Shown piece by piece: positions 17,433 through 25,858 of a stretch of DNA of 53,570 nucleotides (positions within the stretch are counted from its first letter, which is position 1; each line of letters opens with the position of its first letter). This DNA comes from Bacilli bacterium (GTDB taxonomy: Bacteria > Bacillota_I > Bacilli_A > RFN20 > CAG-826). Made by a program: the position numbers and the translations under genes. Under the pieces are notes generated by a model. That model was not told the DNA's origin, made no database searches, and was given only the letters and a program-made list of their open reading frames with translations. The stretch is from positions 1-53,570 of the forward strand of contig JAKSVI010000007.1 in assembly GCA_024408095.1 (NCBI GenBank). The letters run 5' to 3'.

Positions 17433-20245
17433 AAAATAAACTACTAAAACTATTTCCTATTTTATTAGGAGGATTCCTATTAACTAGTTGTGGAGCAAGA
17501 ATGCCATTATCTTACACAAAAGAAGATCAAGAAATTGATACTCCTTATGAAGATTATGCTGTTCCTTTATCCTCATTTAATTTAATAGGTGGAAACCAAA
17601 TATCCGTTCAAAAAGGTAAAACTCACCAAATAAAATATAGTTATACCCCAACTACCGCTACTTTATCGACTTTAAAATGGACAAGCGATGCTACAAATAC
17701 CGCTACCGTTAATGAAGATGGAGAAATTCAGGCGATAGAAGGTGGACAAGCTCACGTTACTATTTCAAGTAAAGTAAAGGTATTGTGGAATCCTGTTATA
17801 TTAACAGTCGATGTTACTGTTCCGCTTACAGATTTTACTCTTGATACCTCATCTTTAGATTTGGATTATAACGGTACATATACTTTAATTCCAACATTTG
17901 AACCTACTAACGCCACTAACAAAGAGCTTAATTTTGTTAGTAAAGATGAAAGTATTGTTACTGTTTCTTCTTCTGGAATAGTTACTGCAAAAGCTAAAAC
18001 AGGAACAACCACCATCGAAGTAACAAGTATTGATTTGCCTTCTTTAACTCGCGTTGTTGAAGTTTCAGTTAGAGATAAAACAATACACGTCGATAGCGTT
18101 ACCGCTTCAATTGAAACAGATAAAATCGAAATTACTGATAATAGTAAAAGATTATTAGCGACTGTTTCACCAACAGACGCTAAAGAAGCAAATAATATTC
18201 ATTATTTTGTAACTGAAGCAACAAAAGATGTTGCTTTAATAGATGAAAAAACAGGTTTAATTACTCCTTTAAAAGTAGGAAAAGCTACCTTCTACGCAAA
18301 AGCAGAAGAAGTTAAATCTAATGAAGTGACAGTTGAAATATTTGAAAATGTTCCTTCAAAAATCATCTATGTTGGACTAGAACCAAAACAAATTAATTTA
18401 ACTAATAATGTAGGAGAAACTTCCTTTACTGTCGTGACTGCATATTTAGATGCCGAAGGAAATATCATGACTCCAACATATTCAGAGCCAGTATTTACTT
18501 CTAATGATACAAATATCGCAACAGTCGATGAAAAAGGAAAAATAACTGCAGTTGGAAAAGGAACAACCACTATTGTGGTAAGTGATAATCACTATCCAAA
18601 TTGTATGAGCGATTCATTAAATGTTAATGTCACAATATTTGCAAAATCTTTAGCAATTAATGGTCCAAGCAACATGCAAAAAGGTGATGTTCCAATTACC
18701 TTAACTGCTGTTACAGAGCCAACCAAAGAGAAAATAAGTGACTACAGCATCAAATGGTCTATTATTGGAGGCGAAGATAAAGCTACATTAATAGATAAAT
18801 TAGATGGTACAGCTACCTTAGATGGTTTAAAAGCTGGTACTGTTACTGTTCAAGCTGTTTGTGGAGATGTTTTAGCAATTAAAGATGTCGTTATTACACC
18901 TGCACCATTCGAACAAGATAAAGTTTATATCGTTGGAGATCACGATTATTCAACAGGCACATCAACTATTACCACAGATGAAGGAAGTTGGAACGATCCA
19001 GATAGAGCGTTCAAAATGACTGAAACAACTGGTAAAGAAGGTGCTGTTTATGAATATAAAGCCACAGTTATCTTCAATAAAGGTGATATATGGAAAGCCC
19101 GTATGGGAGATAATTGGAAAAACGAAACCGAATGGGTTGGAGAAGGCGAAACTTGGTATGAAATTGGTAAATATAACCAAGAAGGAACCACTGCTTTTGC
19201 AACTGGATTAATGGAATTCAGCCATGATGAAAATAATAACATCGTCGTTAATGAGGCAGGTAGCTATGATATTTATTATGGTTATTATAATAACGAACAT
19301 CCAGAAGGTTGGTGGCAAATTGATGTTGTTCCAACCCCAACAATTTCAGTTGATCCAACATCATTAACCTTATTTGTTGATGGACCAAGCAGTGATTTAA
19401 CCATTTCACATAATAAAGGTAGTATCACTATTGACGTTGACAAACCAGGTTATGTTAAAACCGAACTTAAAGGTAATATTGTTACTGTCTCCGCTATTAA
19501 AGAAGGAGAAGTAACTCTAACCTTTATGGATGAAAGCAAACATCAATGTACATGTAATATCACCATTAAAACTAAAGTTAAATTAAGAACTATTTACTTT
19601 AACGCTAATTACACCGCCGATAAAGATGGAGCTCATTTATTCGCCCATACTTGGGGAGGAAATGAAGACTTTGATGTTGAATTAACAAAAGTAAGTGGTC
19701 AAAACATCATTTATAGTGCTGCTATTCCAGAAGATAACACATGGGTTACTTTTGTAAGACAAGCAACATCTTCAACTATTGATTGGGATAATTATTGGAA
19801 TAAAACAACCGATCAATTAATTCCAGAAAGTGACAATATGTTTGTGATGACTGGATATTATAAACCTCAAGGTGATTCAGAAGACTATATGGATGGATAT
19901 TGGACCACATATAACTCTCAAACTACCTACAAAAACATGGTAGTAACAATATTCTTCAATGATTCTTGGGCGTGGGATGGTGATATCAAAATGTTTGTTT
20001 CATTATTCGTTCCAGGCGGTAACGCCACATATATCTTAGCGACAAAAGTTGATCAATATTGTCGATTTGAATATGATCCAACTGCCGGAAATACCCATTT
20101 CCTTATCTTGAGATGTCATAAAGACACTGTTACACCAAATTGGAATGTCAAAACAGATTCAGCAGGTAGAATTTATAATAAAGCTAACGCTGCTGATATT
20201 CCTTTAGGAGAAGCTAGATACACTGTCACATTTGTTGACGCTTAA
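17429..20245 (+). CDS. Large surface lipoprotein: Big_2 array plus carbohydrate-binding-like modules
   Basis: 938 residues, lipobox LTSC at about 18-21. Five Ig-like repeats in tandem (about 45-490) are followed by a beta domain at about 492-635 (DKVYIVGDHDYSTG ... GGWW-like end) that resembles starch-binding modules, another Big_2-like repeat (about 637-720) and two Trp-rich modules. Module A (nt about 19586-19870) has DGAHLFAHTWGG, TFVRQA and WDNYWNK. Module B (about 19936-20215) has WAWDGDIKMFV, LILRCH and PNWNVKTDSAGRIYN, closely matching the 12370 gene. No catalytic domain. Last gene of the operon; a strong hairpin follows. Reads as a long-reach glucan-binding surface protein. Confidence 0.78.
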   Translation: MKNKLLKLFPILLGGFLLTSCGARMPLSYTKEDQEIDTPYEDYAVPLSSFNLIGGNQISVQKGKTHQIKYSYTPTTATLSTLKWTSDATNTATVNEDGEIQAIEGGQAHVTISSKVKVLWNPVILTVDVTVPLTDFTLDTSSLDLDYNGTYTLIPTFEPTNATNKELNFVSKDESIVTVSSSGIVTAKAKTGTTTIEVTSIDLPSLTRVVEVSVRDKTIHVDSVTASIETDKIEITDNSKRLLATVSPTDAKEANNIHYFVTEATKDVALIDEKTGLITPLKVGKATFYAKAEEVKSNEVTVEIFENVPSKIIYVGLEPKQINLTNNVGETSFTVVTAYLDAEGNIMTPTYSEPVFTSNDTNIATVDEKGKITAVGKGTTTIVVSDNHYPNCMSDSLNVNVTIFAKSLAINGPSNMQKGDVPITLTAVTEPTKEKISDYSIKWSIIGGEDKATLIDKLDGTATLDGLKAGTVTVQAVCGDVLAIKDVVITPAPFEQDKVYIVGDHDYSTGTSTITTDEGSWNDPDRAFKMTETTGKEGAVYEYKATVIFNKGDIWKARMGDNWKNETEWVGEGETWYEIGKYNQEGTTAFATGLMEFSHDENNNIVVNEAGSYDIYYGYYNNEHPEGWWQIDVVPTPTISVDPTSLTLFVDGPSSDLTISHNKGSITIDVDKPGYVKTELKGNIVTVSAIKEGEVTLTFMDESKHQCTCNITIKTKVKLRTIYFNANYTADKDGAHLFAHTWGGNEDFDVELTKVSGQNIIYSAAIPEDNTWVTFVRQATSSTIDWDNYWNKTTDQLIPESDNMFVMTGYYKPQGDSEDYMDGYWTTYNSQTTYKNMVVTIFFNDSWAWDGDIKMFVSLFVPGGNATYILATKVDQYCRFEYDPTAGNTHFLILRCHKDTVTPNWNVKTDSAGRIYNKANAADIPLGEARYTVTFVDA

Positions 20246-20277
20246 TCCTTATTATTAAATATATATAATAGATATAT

Positions 20278-20310
20278 CAATTAAGGGTGCGAATTCCGCA
20301 TCCTTTATTG
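20278..20310 (+). terminator. Terminator of the amylase-pullulanase operon
   Basis: AAGGGTGCG (20283-20291) pairs with CGCATCCTT (20297-20305), one G-T pair, loop AATTC; the stem extends outward by CAAT/ATTG across one mismatch. The T tract after it is weak. Confidence 0.7.
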
Positions 20311-20360
20311 ATTTTATATTAAAAAGATACGTTATAATCGGAAAAAAATGAATTTTTTGT

Positions 20361-20388
20361 TTGAATTATAAATTTATAAGACTATGAT
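20361..20388 (+). promoter_or_regulatory. Promoter of the 20433 surface-protein gene
   Basis: TTGAAT (20361-20366), 16-base spacer, TATGAT (20383-20388); shifting the -35 to TTTGAA gives 17. AAGGAGG at 20417-20423 sits nine bases before the ATG. Confidence 0.6.
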
Positions 20389-20432
20389 ATTTACATATAA
20401 ATAAATAGGAAAATTTAAGGAGGTCTTTTTTA

Positions 20433-22220
20433 ATGAAGATTAGACGTTTATTTATTGGTATAACTGCTGCGTTGTTCGCGAGTGCTGGACTTGCGTTTGC
20501 AACTACTGCTGGAAGCCAAACAAAAGTTGATGCGGTTGAAGACACAAAAACAGTTTATCTTGAATTAAACAATTTCCAAGGTTGGGAAAATGATGGTGCT
20601 AAATTTGCTCTTTGGTTGCATCAAACATCCACATGGAGCGCAGACATGACCAAACTTAGTAATTATGATCATATATATTCTGTTGAAATTCCTACGAAAA
20701 TTACTAGTTGCAATTTTGTACGTTTTGACCCAAAAAATCCAACAAGAGATTTTAGTGTGAAATGGAACCAAAGCGGAGATGTTAATGTAAATGATTATAA
20801 CTGCTGTGCTATTACAGGTTGGGATGGATCACAAGATCAAAAAAATATCAAAATTGTTGAAGATGGATATTATCTTGTCGGAACTATGAACGAATGGACT
20901 GCTGATAGTTCAAGCAAAATGTCAAAAAATGCTGATAAAGATGAATACACTATTTCACAAGAATTTAAAACTGATGATGAATTTAAAATTGTCAAATACA
21001 GCAGATTTACTGGCACTTGGTATGGATGGGACAAGTTGGAAGATGCCGATGGCTCTGCAAGAAAAGCTAAACAAATCGTTCCAGCAGATGATAAAGACCC
21101 AGAATGCAATATGAAGGTGAGTCTCGCCGGAACTTATTCACCATATTTTAAAGTGGGTGAATCAAAGATTTGGATTTCAGCTATTGAAGTTACTCATACA
21201 TATACACTTACTGTTAACAGTGAAAATCCAGTCACACTTGTTAAAAATCCAGATAATGAAAATGAATATATGACAGAAACAGCATTATCTCTTAAAAAAG
21301 GTGATGTACTTTGTGCTTATTTAGATGGGAGTGTTTTTGAGGCCAACGCAAAAGAGATTGGAAACAATAACTGCTGGAATAATGAAGGGGTCACTACTGT
21401 TTGTCTCAATCGAGAAGGAAAAGTTTATGTTGATGTAAGTGGGAAAACAATTTTCTGCAGTGGTTTTAATCCAAATGCAAAATATATGTTAGTTAATGAC
21501 CTTGTTGTTGACCTAGCACATAATGAAAATCCAGTTGATCCAACTTTTGATGAATTCTATACAACAGGATACACTTTTGCAAAGAACGATGTTGTTAAAT
21601 TTGTCGATACAAATACAGAATATGGCGGAAAGCATGTAGTTGACTTCAGTATTTTAAAAATCAATGAATCAAGCGTTGAAGGATTCACAGTCACTGGCGA
21701 TGAAACCAAATTATTAGTTTGCACTGCCGAAAACGGAATCACAACTAGTGTGTATGCAAAATTCAAAACAGATAATGATGAAGTTTATTTTGGTGATGTA
21801 ACAGAAGATTTGGCAGCCGCTATTAAATATGCACAAGCATTTAACTCTGCTATGAGTGCTATTTGTAAAAATGATAACACTACCAACTTAGAATCTTTAA
21901 AAGGTGAGTGGTCAAATCAAAGCGACTTGTTCAGCAAATTAATCCCTACATCAAAAACAATACTTAAAGAAGTAACTTCATCTTCCGAAAGTTCTGATTT
22001 AGCCAAATTTGCCGATAAATACGACTACATTTATGGTAAATATGGCGGAGATGTTGGAGCTAACTTTGCTGATAGAGCTGTACCAAATTTCTCAAATATG
22101 AGATCATTATTATCTTCTTACAATCAAAATGCTGGCTTAATAGTTGTTATCGCACTTGTTTGTGCTATTCCACTATTAGTTGGTACAGCATTCATCATTA
22201 AGAAGAAAAAACACAACTAA
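20433..22220 (+). CDS. Membrane-anchored surface protein with Trp-rich and starch-binding-like modules
   Basis: 595 residues. N-terminal signal peptide ending near ATTAGS (about 25-28). Trp-rich module at about 38-135 (TVYLELNNFQGW, WENDGAKFALWLH, NFVRFDP, VKWNQSGD), then a second beta module at about 148-255 (YLVGTMNEWTADSS, FKIVKYSRFTGTWYGW) resembling SusE/CBM-type starch binders, and further beta-rich sequence to about 450. A helical region (AAIKYAQAFNSAM) precedes a C-terminal membrane helix (about 566-590) and a KKKKHN tail. There is no LPxTG, so it is held by the helix. Transcribed alone between two terminators. Likely a glucan-binding protein; not an enzyme by any motif I can see. Confidence 0.72.
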   Translation: MKIRRLFIGITAALFASAGLAFATTAGSQTKVDAVEDTKTVYLELNNFQGWENDGAKFALWLHQTSTWSADMTKLSNYDHIYSVEIPTKITSCNFVRFDPKNPTRDFSVKWNQSGDVNVNDYNCCAITGWDGSQDQKNIKIVEDGYYLVGTMNEWTADSSSKMSKNADKDEYTISQEFKTDDEFKIVKYSRFTGTWYGWDKLEDADGSARKAKQIVPADDKDPECNMKVSLAGTYSPYFKVGESKIWISAIEVTHTYTLTVNSENPVTLVKNPDNENEYMTETALSLKKGDVLCAYLDGSVFEANAKEIGNNNCWNNEGVTTVCLNREGKVYVDVSGKTIFCSGFNPNAKYMLVNDLVVDLAHNENPVDPTFDEFYTTGYTFAKNDVVKFVDTNTEYGGKHVVDFSILKINESSVEGFTVTGDETKLLVCTAENGITTSVYAKFKTDNDEVYFGDVTEDLAAAIKYAQAFNSAMSAICKNDNTTNLESLKGEWSNQSDLFSKLIPTSKTILKEVTSSSESSDLAKFADKYDYIYGKYGGDVGANFADRAVPNFSNMRSLLSSYNQNAGLIVVIALVCAIPLLVGTAFIIKKKKHN

Positions 22221-22243
22221 TTGATAAATAGTTAATATCACAT

Positions 22244-22274
22244 TAGACTAGAGGCTTTGCCTCTAGTCTTTTAA
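22244..22274 (+). terminator. Terminator after the 20433 gene
   Basis: Perfect 10-bp stem GACTAGAGGC (22246-22255) / GCCTCTAGTC (22259-22268), TTT loop, followed by a short T run. Confidence 0.9.
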
Positions 22275-22319
22275 ATTGGGTATTATATTTTATATAATAT
22301 AGATTTTTTCACTTTTGTA

Positions 22320-22348
22320 TTGATAATGGAAATTTTAACAAGTAAAAT
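22320..22348 (+). promoter_or_regulatory. Promoter of the SipW/secreted-protein cluster
   Basis: TTGATA (22320-22325), 17-base spacer, TAAAAT (22343-22348). The leader of about 45 bases contains GGAAGGA near 22382 ahead of the ATG at 22398. Confidence 0.65.
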
Positions 22349-22397
22349 AAAAACATAAATTAGAGGTAGCTAGACTATCTCGGAAGGAAAAAGTACA

Positions 22398-22973
22398 ATG
22401 AAAAAATTCAAGAAAATCTTATTGGTTTTCGGAATGGCTTTATGCTTAGGCGGAGGCGTCGGTGCCGCTGTAGCAGCTGTCACTAGTACCCCAGCTACCG
22501 GTTCAGGTACTGGAAATTTTGACCAAGCCATCAACCTTCGTTGGGAACAGGGCCAAGCATCAACCACATTAGTTGCTATGCCTGACTTAAAAGTTAACGA
22601 ACCTAAATATCGTTATTTGACTGTAAGTCCAGAAGCAACAAGTGCTGTCGCTGGTACAGTAAAACTTACATTCACATTAGCTGTTGGCGAAGTTGAAACA
22701 GAAAAAACAGCCACCATTAAAGGTCTCACTGTTGCTGTTTATGAAACGACAGAATTAGCAACTGATGAAACAGTTAAAAATTTAATTAAGGATGTTGATC
22801 CTAAATTTACTCTTGGTGGAGAAAAATTAACCGACACAATTAGCATTACAGTTGAGGCTGGTAAGGCTACTCCACAATCATTCTATGCTATGGAAGTTAC
22901 CTATGACGGTACTGGCGAGCAAGGAAAAGTATTAGCTGGTAAATTAACAATTAGCCAGAGCTTTGTTGCATAA
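22398..22973 (+). CDS. Small secreted protein, TasA/CalY-like candidate
   Basis: 191 residues with a signal peptide (KKILLVFGMALCLGGGVGAAVAA, ending around 25-30) and a compact beta-rich body with few charged clusters and no cysteine in the mature part. It is followed 15 bp later by a second exported protein and then by a SipW-type signal peptidase, the same gene association as the TasA/CalY fibre proteins of Bacillus. Sequence similarity to TasA itself is not obvious by eye. Good GGAAGGA site. Abundant surface-matrix subunit is my inference from size, position right behind a strong promoter and the downstream attenuating hairpin. Confidence 0.55.
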   Translation: MKKFKKILLVFGMALCLGGGVGAAVAAVTSTPATGSGTGNFDQAINLRWEQGQASTTLVAMPDLKVNEPKYRYLTVSPEATSAVAGTVKLTFTLAVGEVETEKTATIKGLTVAVYETTELATDETVKNLIKDVDPKFTLGGEKLTDTISITVEAGKATPQSFYAMEVTYDGTGEQGKVLAGKLTISQSFVA

Positions 22974-22988
22974 GGAGGATAGTGATTT

Positions 22989-23951
22989 ATGAAATTAAAT
23001 AAATTATTAGGAATCGCTGTTGCCTCATGCGGTGTTGTAGCATCTATCGGTATTGCTGCAGCTTTATACGTTTCCCCAGCTAATCCAGTTTCATTAAACA
23101 TTGGTGCAACATTCGAAGCAAAAGATGGAACTGTCGCTTACAAAATTAACGGCAGTGCTTCTGGTACTTTAACACCAAAATATGAACAAATTGATCCTGA
23201 AACATCTGCTATGGTGAAAGATGATGGTCTTGGTGCAAGCCCAGATTACACACAAATCCACTACTCATTTACCATTGGTGCCACTTATGGTCCAACTGAT
23301 CCACAACAAAGATACACAATGGGTAATCTTAAACTTGTATTCTCAAGCATCAACTCAAACCTTTTAGGAAATTTACAAGTTTATGTTGGAATTGACGGTT
23401 ATAAGGCTAAGACTAAACAGGATGAATCAGCTTCCTATGGTTATACCCAATACCATTCATTAGGCGATCACGAAATAACCTCAGATACAAGTACCCACAC
23501 CATTAAAAGGGACATCGGATTCTATTCTGATGGTTCTACCAATACAGTTAATGTTTACTGCAAAATCAAATCATTTGAAGGATTAGATATGGTTACATTG
23601 GCTGCTGGCAAATTATTTGATTTAGGTGTTACCTTAGATAAACCTGAAGATTTCAATTATGCACGTGTCACTGGTGGTCTTATCGGATGGGCTACTAATG
23701 CTGATACAGATATCTACAGAATGAATCCAAATCTCGAAGCAACAAGCTTTGAATGGTGGTTCGATAATTTACCAGGCGAAATGGGAGCATCAAAATGCTT
23801 CAAAATTAATGGTAAAGATGAACAAGGAAAAGATATTCTTGTCTGGTCAGCTGGTGATGATGCTCAATTGACCAAAGGCCATACATATAATGTATCATGG
23901 GCTGGCGGTTCAGGCGACGCTGCTTCTTATCAAGATCAAGCCCAAGGTTAA
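22989..23951 (+). CDS. Secreted protein with SipW-type signal peptide motif
   Basis: 320 residues. The signal region ends in AAALYVSPANPVSLNIG (about 23-40), which resembles the ALFTD-type cleavage region of SipW-dependent precursors and is nearly repeated in the protein from 24767 (FALHISPAQ). The mature part is beta-rich (YTQIHYSFTIGATYG, LGNLQVYVGIDGYK) with a C-terminal domain rich in Trp and Gly (WATNADTDIYRMNPN, FEWWFDNLPGEMG). AAGGAGGAT site upstream. Co-transcribed with the 22398 gene and followed by a strong hairpin. Probably a surface-matrix or glucan-contacting protein exported by the neighbouring peptidase. Confidence 0.6.
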   Translation: MKLNKLLGIAVASCGVVASIGIAAALYVSPANPVSLNIGATFEAKDGTVAYKINGSASGTLTPKYEQIDPETSAMVKDDGLGASPDYTQIHYSFTIGATYGPTDPQQRYTMGNLKLVFSSINSNLLGNLQVYVGIDGYKAKTKQDESASYGYTQYHSLGDHEITSDTSTHTIKRDIGFYSDGSTNTVNVYCKIKSFEGLDMVTLAAGKLFDLGVTLDKPEDFNYARVTGGLIGWATNADTDIYRMNPNLEATSFEWWFDNLPGEMGASKCFKINGKDEQGKDILVWSAGDDAQLTKGHTYNVSWAGGSGDAASYQDQAQG

Positions 23952-23971
23952 TCCTTAAATTTCTATTTTAA

Positions 23972-24000
23972 ACCCCCATCTTCTAAAGATGGGGGTATTT
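23972..24000 (+). terminator. Strong hairpin between the secreted proteins and the signal peptidase
   Basis: Perfect 11-bp GC-containing stem ACCCCCATCTT (23972-23982) / AAGATGGGGGT (23986-23996), loop CTA, followed by ATTTG, a poor T tract. It can end or pause transcription or protect the upstream mRNA; the signal peptidase ATG is only 12 bases downstream. Confidence 0.75.
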
Positions 24001-24008
24001 GTACAATA

Positions 24009-24770
24009 ATGAAAAATAATAGTGAAAAATTAAAAAAGCCTTCAAAAATTAATAAAAAACAGGATGAAGAAAAGCATAGTCCTATTTATTATATTTTGAA
24101 TACTATTTTATGGGTTGTTGTTTTAGGGGTATTTACGTACTCTATTTTGAATACAATTGATCAAAAAACGGGATTTACATTTTTACCAAACCACACTGCT
24201 GTCATTGTTTCTGAATCAATGAGCTATGTTAATGATGCGAATACCTCATATTTAGATAAAAACATACAACATATAAATAAATATGATGTTATATACACCA
24301 CAAATTATAATTCATATGAAGAAATCGACTATTTAGATAGGATTGTATATATGGGCCAAAGTGGAACATTGGTTTGCCATAGAGTTGTTGACAAATACAC
24401 TGATAATGGAATTAATTATATCGTTACTCGCGGCGATGCAAATTCAACAAATGACACACCATTTGCGTATGCTCAAGTTAGAGGCAGAGTTAGTCAGGTT
24501 ATTCCAAAAGCTGGTTATGTTGTTTTATTCTTTCAATCATGGTATTTCATAATGGCGTTATGCTTCTCTATTTTCTTTATCTTATTAGGAACATTTATCT
24601 ATAACATGAAAACAGATAAGAAAAAATTACCAGAAGTCAAAACTGATGATATAGTTGAAACAAATGTGGAAGAAATAAAATCTTCAAAAAGCGGAAAAAA
24701 ATCTTCAAAATCGCTGCAAAACTCAGATATTGAGACAAAACCTAAGGCTAAGAAGGCAAAGAAAAAATGA
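24009..24770 (+). CDS. sipW: Signal peptidase I of the SipW/ER type
   Basis: 253-residue membrane serine protease expected to cut the signal peptides of its neighbours. Membrane helix at about 28-50, catalytic region in between, second helix at about 175-200, then a Lys/Ser-rich cytoplasmic tail (about 50 residues). Active-site candidates: Ser70 (SESM box), His124 (LVCHRVV) and Asp143 (RGDANSTND). A His in place of the bacterial Lys places it in the SipW/archaeal/eukaryotic class. No Shine-Dalgarno is seen; the start is 12 bases after a strong hairpin. Its TGA overlaps the next ATG (ATGA), coupling it to another exported protein. Family confident; substrates inferred. Confidence 0.85.
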   Translation: MKNNSEKLKKPSKINKKQDEEKHSPIYYILNTILWVVVLGVFTYSILNTIDQKTGFTFLPNHTAVIVSESMSYVNDANTSYLDKNIQHINKYDVIYTTNYNSYEEIDYLDRIVYMGQSGTLVCHRVVDKYTDNGINYIVTRGDANSTNDTPFAYAQVRGRVSQVIPKAGYVVLFFQSWYFIMALCFSIFFILLGTFIYNMKTDKKKLPEVKTDDIVETNVEEIKSSKSGKKSSKSLQNSDIETKPKAKKAKKK

Positions 24771-25732
24771 AAAAATTTGTAGCGGCACTATCTTTGTTAT
24801 TGGCTACTGTTGGAGCGATTTTAAGTTTCAACACCGTTTTTGCTTTGCATATTAGCCCAGCTCAATCAGCCAATATGGATATAAAAGTAATACAAGACAC
24901 AACATTCACTGTTAGGTTTTATAAACTTTATAACAATTCCAGCGGATGGTATATGAATGAAGATAAAACAGTGCCTGCAGGTGGAAAAGTTACTTGCCCG
25001 GCCCTTACAAAAGATGGCTTTACACTTAAAGGATGGTCAATAAATGTTCCAGATATGAATCACTACACCGAAACATATACTGTAGAACAATTAAATAATT
25101 TACCCATTACTCAAAACCTGACATTATATCCAATATTACAAAGCAACAACAATCAAGTGTGGATTAACGCTCTAGGCATTGTCGGAGATGAAAATGCTGA
25201 TATAACTATTTCTACATCCACTATTGGCCAAACAATAATTGGAAAATCTTACGTTGGAATTGATAAAATTCCAGTAGCTGTGGCCAGTTGGAACGATAAT
25301 AGAAACTTGCATACCGCTAGTGGAATATATAAATTTACCTCATCTAATAATGCCGCTCTTGTTAAAAGGAAATTGGGATTTAAACCAAATCCGAAATGGT
25401 CTCAAAATAAAGGTTCCGGTACACCAGCATTTTTTGTGCACACTTGGGGAGTACAGGAAGAAGACATTTTATTAGGAAATACTCTTATCGACGGTAAAGT
25501 ATATGGATATATTGACGCTAGAAACATCAATTTTATAATGGTTAGAAAAGATCATAGCGCAACATCATTTAGTTGGACAGATTGTAATCAATCTGCTAAT
25601 TTATCTTTTGATCCATCTTGGTGGTGGGGAGGTTCATCATCTAATCACTATTCTTCATCCACTATTGTTTTAAATAAATGGGATGATTGGATGGATGGAT
25701 GGGGAAGCGATCAAGCAAACTGGATTGCATAA
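24767..25732 (+). CDS. Secreted protein: SipW-type signal, InlB-like repeat and Trp-rich module
   Basis: 321 residues. Signal region ends FALHISPAQSA (about 25-36), the same ALxxSPA motif as the 22989 product. An InlB B-repeat/Flg_new-like segment follows (about 44-115: FTVRFYKLYNNS, DGFTLKGWSIN, LTLYPIL). The C-terminal third is a Trp-rich module (PAFFVHTWGVQEED, FIMVRKDHSA, SWTDCNQSA, KWDDWMDGWG) shared with three other proteins of the locus. Translation is coupled to sipW by ATGA overlap. A good candidate SipW substrate that also carries the locus-specific glucan-binding-like module, so it ties the two halves of the system together. Confidence 0.68.
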   Translation: MKKFVAALSLLLATVGAILSFNTVFALHISPAQSANMDIKVIQDTTFTVRFYKLYNNSSGWYMNEDKTVPAGGKVTCPALTKDGFTLKGWSINVPDMNHYTETYTVEQLNNLPITQNLTLYPILQSNNNQVWINALGIVGDENADITISTSTIGQTIIGKSYVGIDKIPVAVASWNDNRNLHTASGIYKFTSSNNAALVKRKLGFKPNPKWSQNKGSGTPAFFVHTWGVQEEDILLGNTLIDGKVYGYIDARNINFIMVRKDHSATSFSWTDCNQSANLSFDPSWWWGGSSSNHYSSSTIVLNKWDDWMDGWGSDQANWIA

Positions 25733-25808
25733 TTAAATCAAAAGAATTCAAAAATATTTAAAAATGAATCGTATTACCTTAATTTTTTAAGAATTTATCA
25801 ATATTTTA

Positions 25809-25836
25809 TTGAAAATAAAAACAAAAATACTATTAT
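25809..25836 (+). promoter_or_regulatory. malQ promoter
   Basis: TTGAAA (25809-25814), 16-base spacer, TATTAT (25831-25836). A short leader carries TGAGG (25843-25847) about 11 bases before the ATG at 25859. A second TATAAT at 25849-25854 lies too close to the ATG to serve it. Confidence 0.5.
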
Positions 25837-25858
25837 ATTTTTTGAGGATATAATCTAT

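Noticed and set aside
20433-22220. Sortase-anchored wall protein
   Set aside because: No LPxTG-type motif precedes the C-terminal helix and no sortase gene is in the window.
24002-24008. TACAAT just before the sipW ATG as a leaderless promoter
   Set aside because: It ends one base before the ATG; transcription would start inside the coding sequence.
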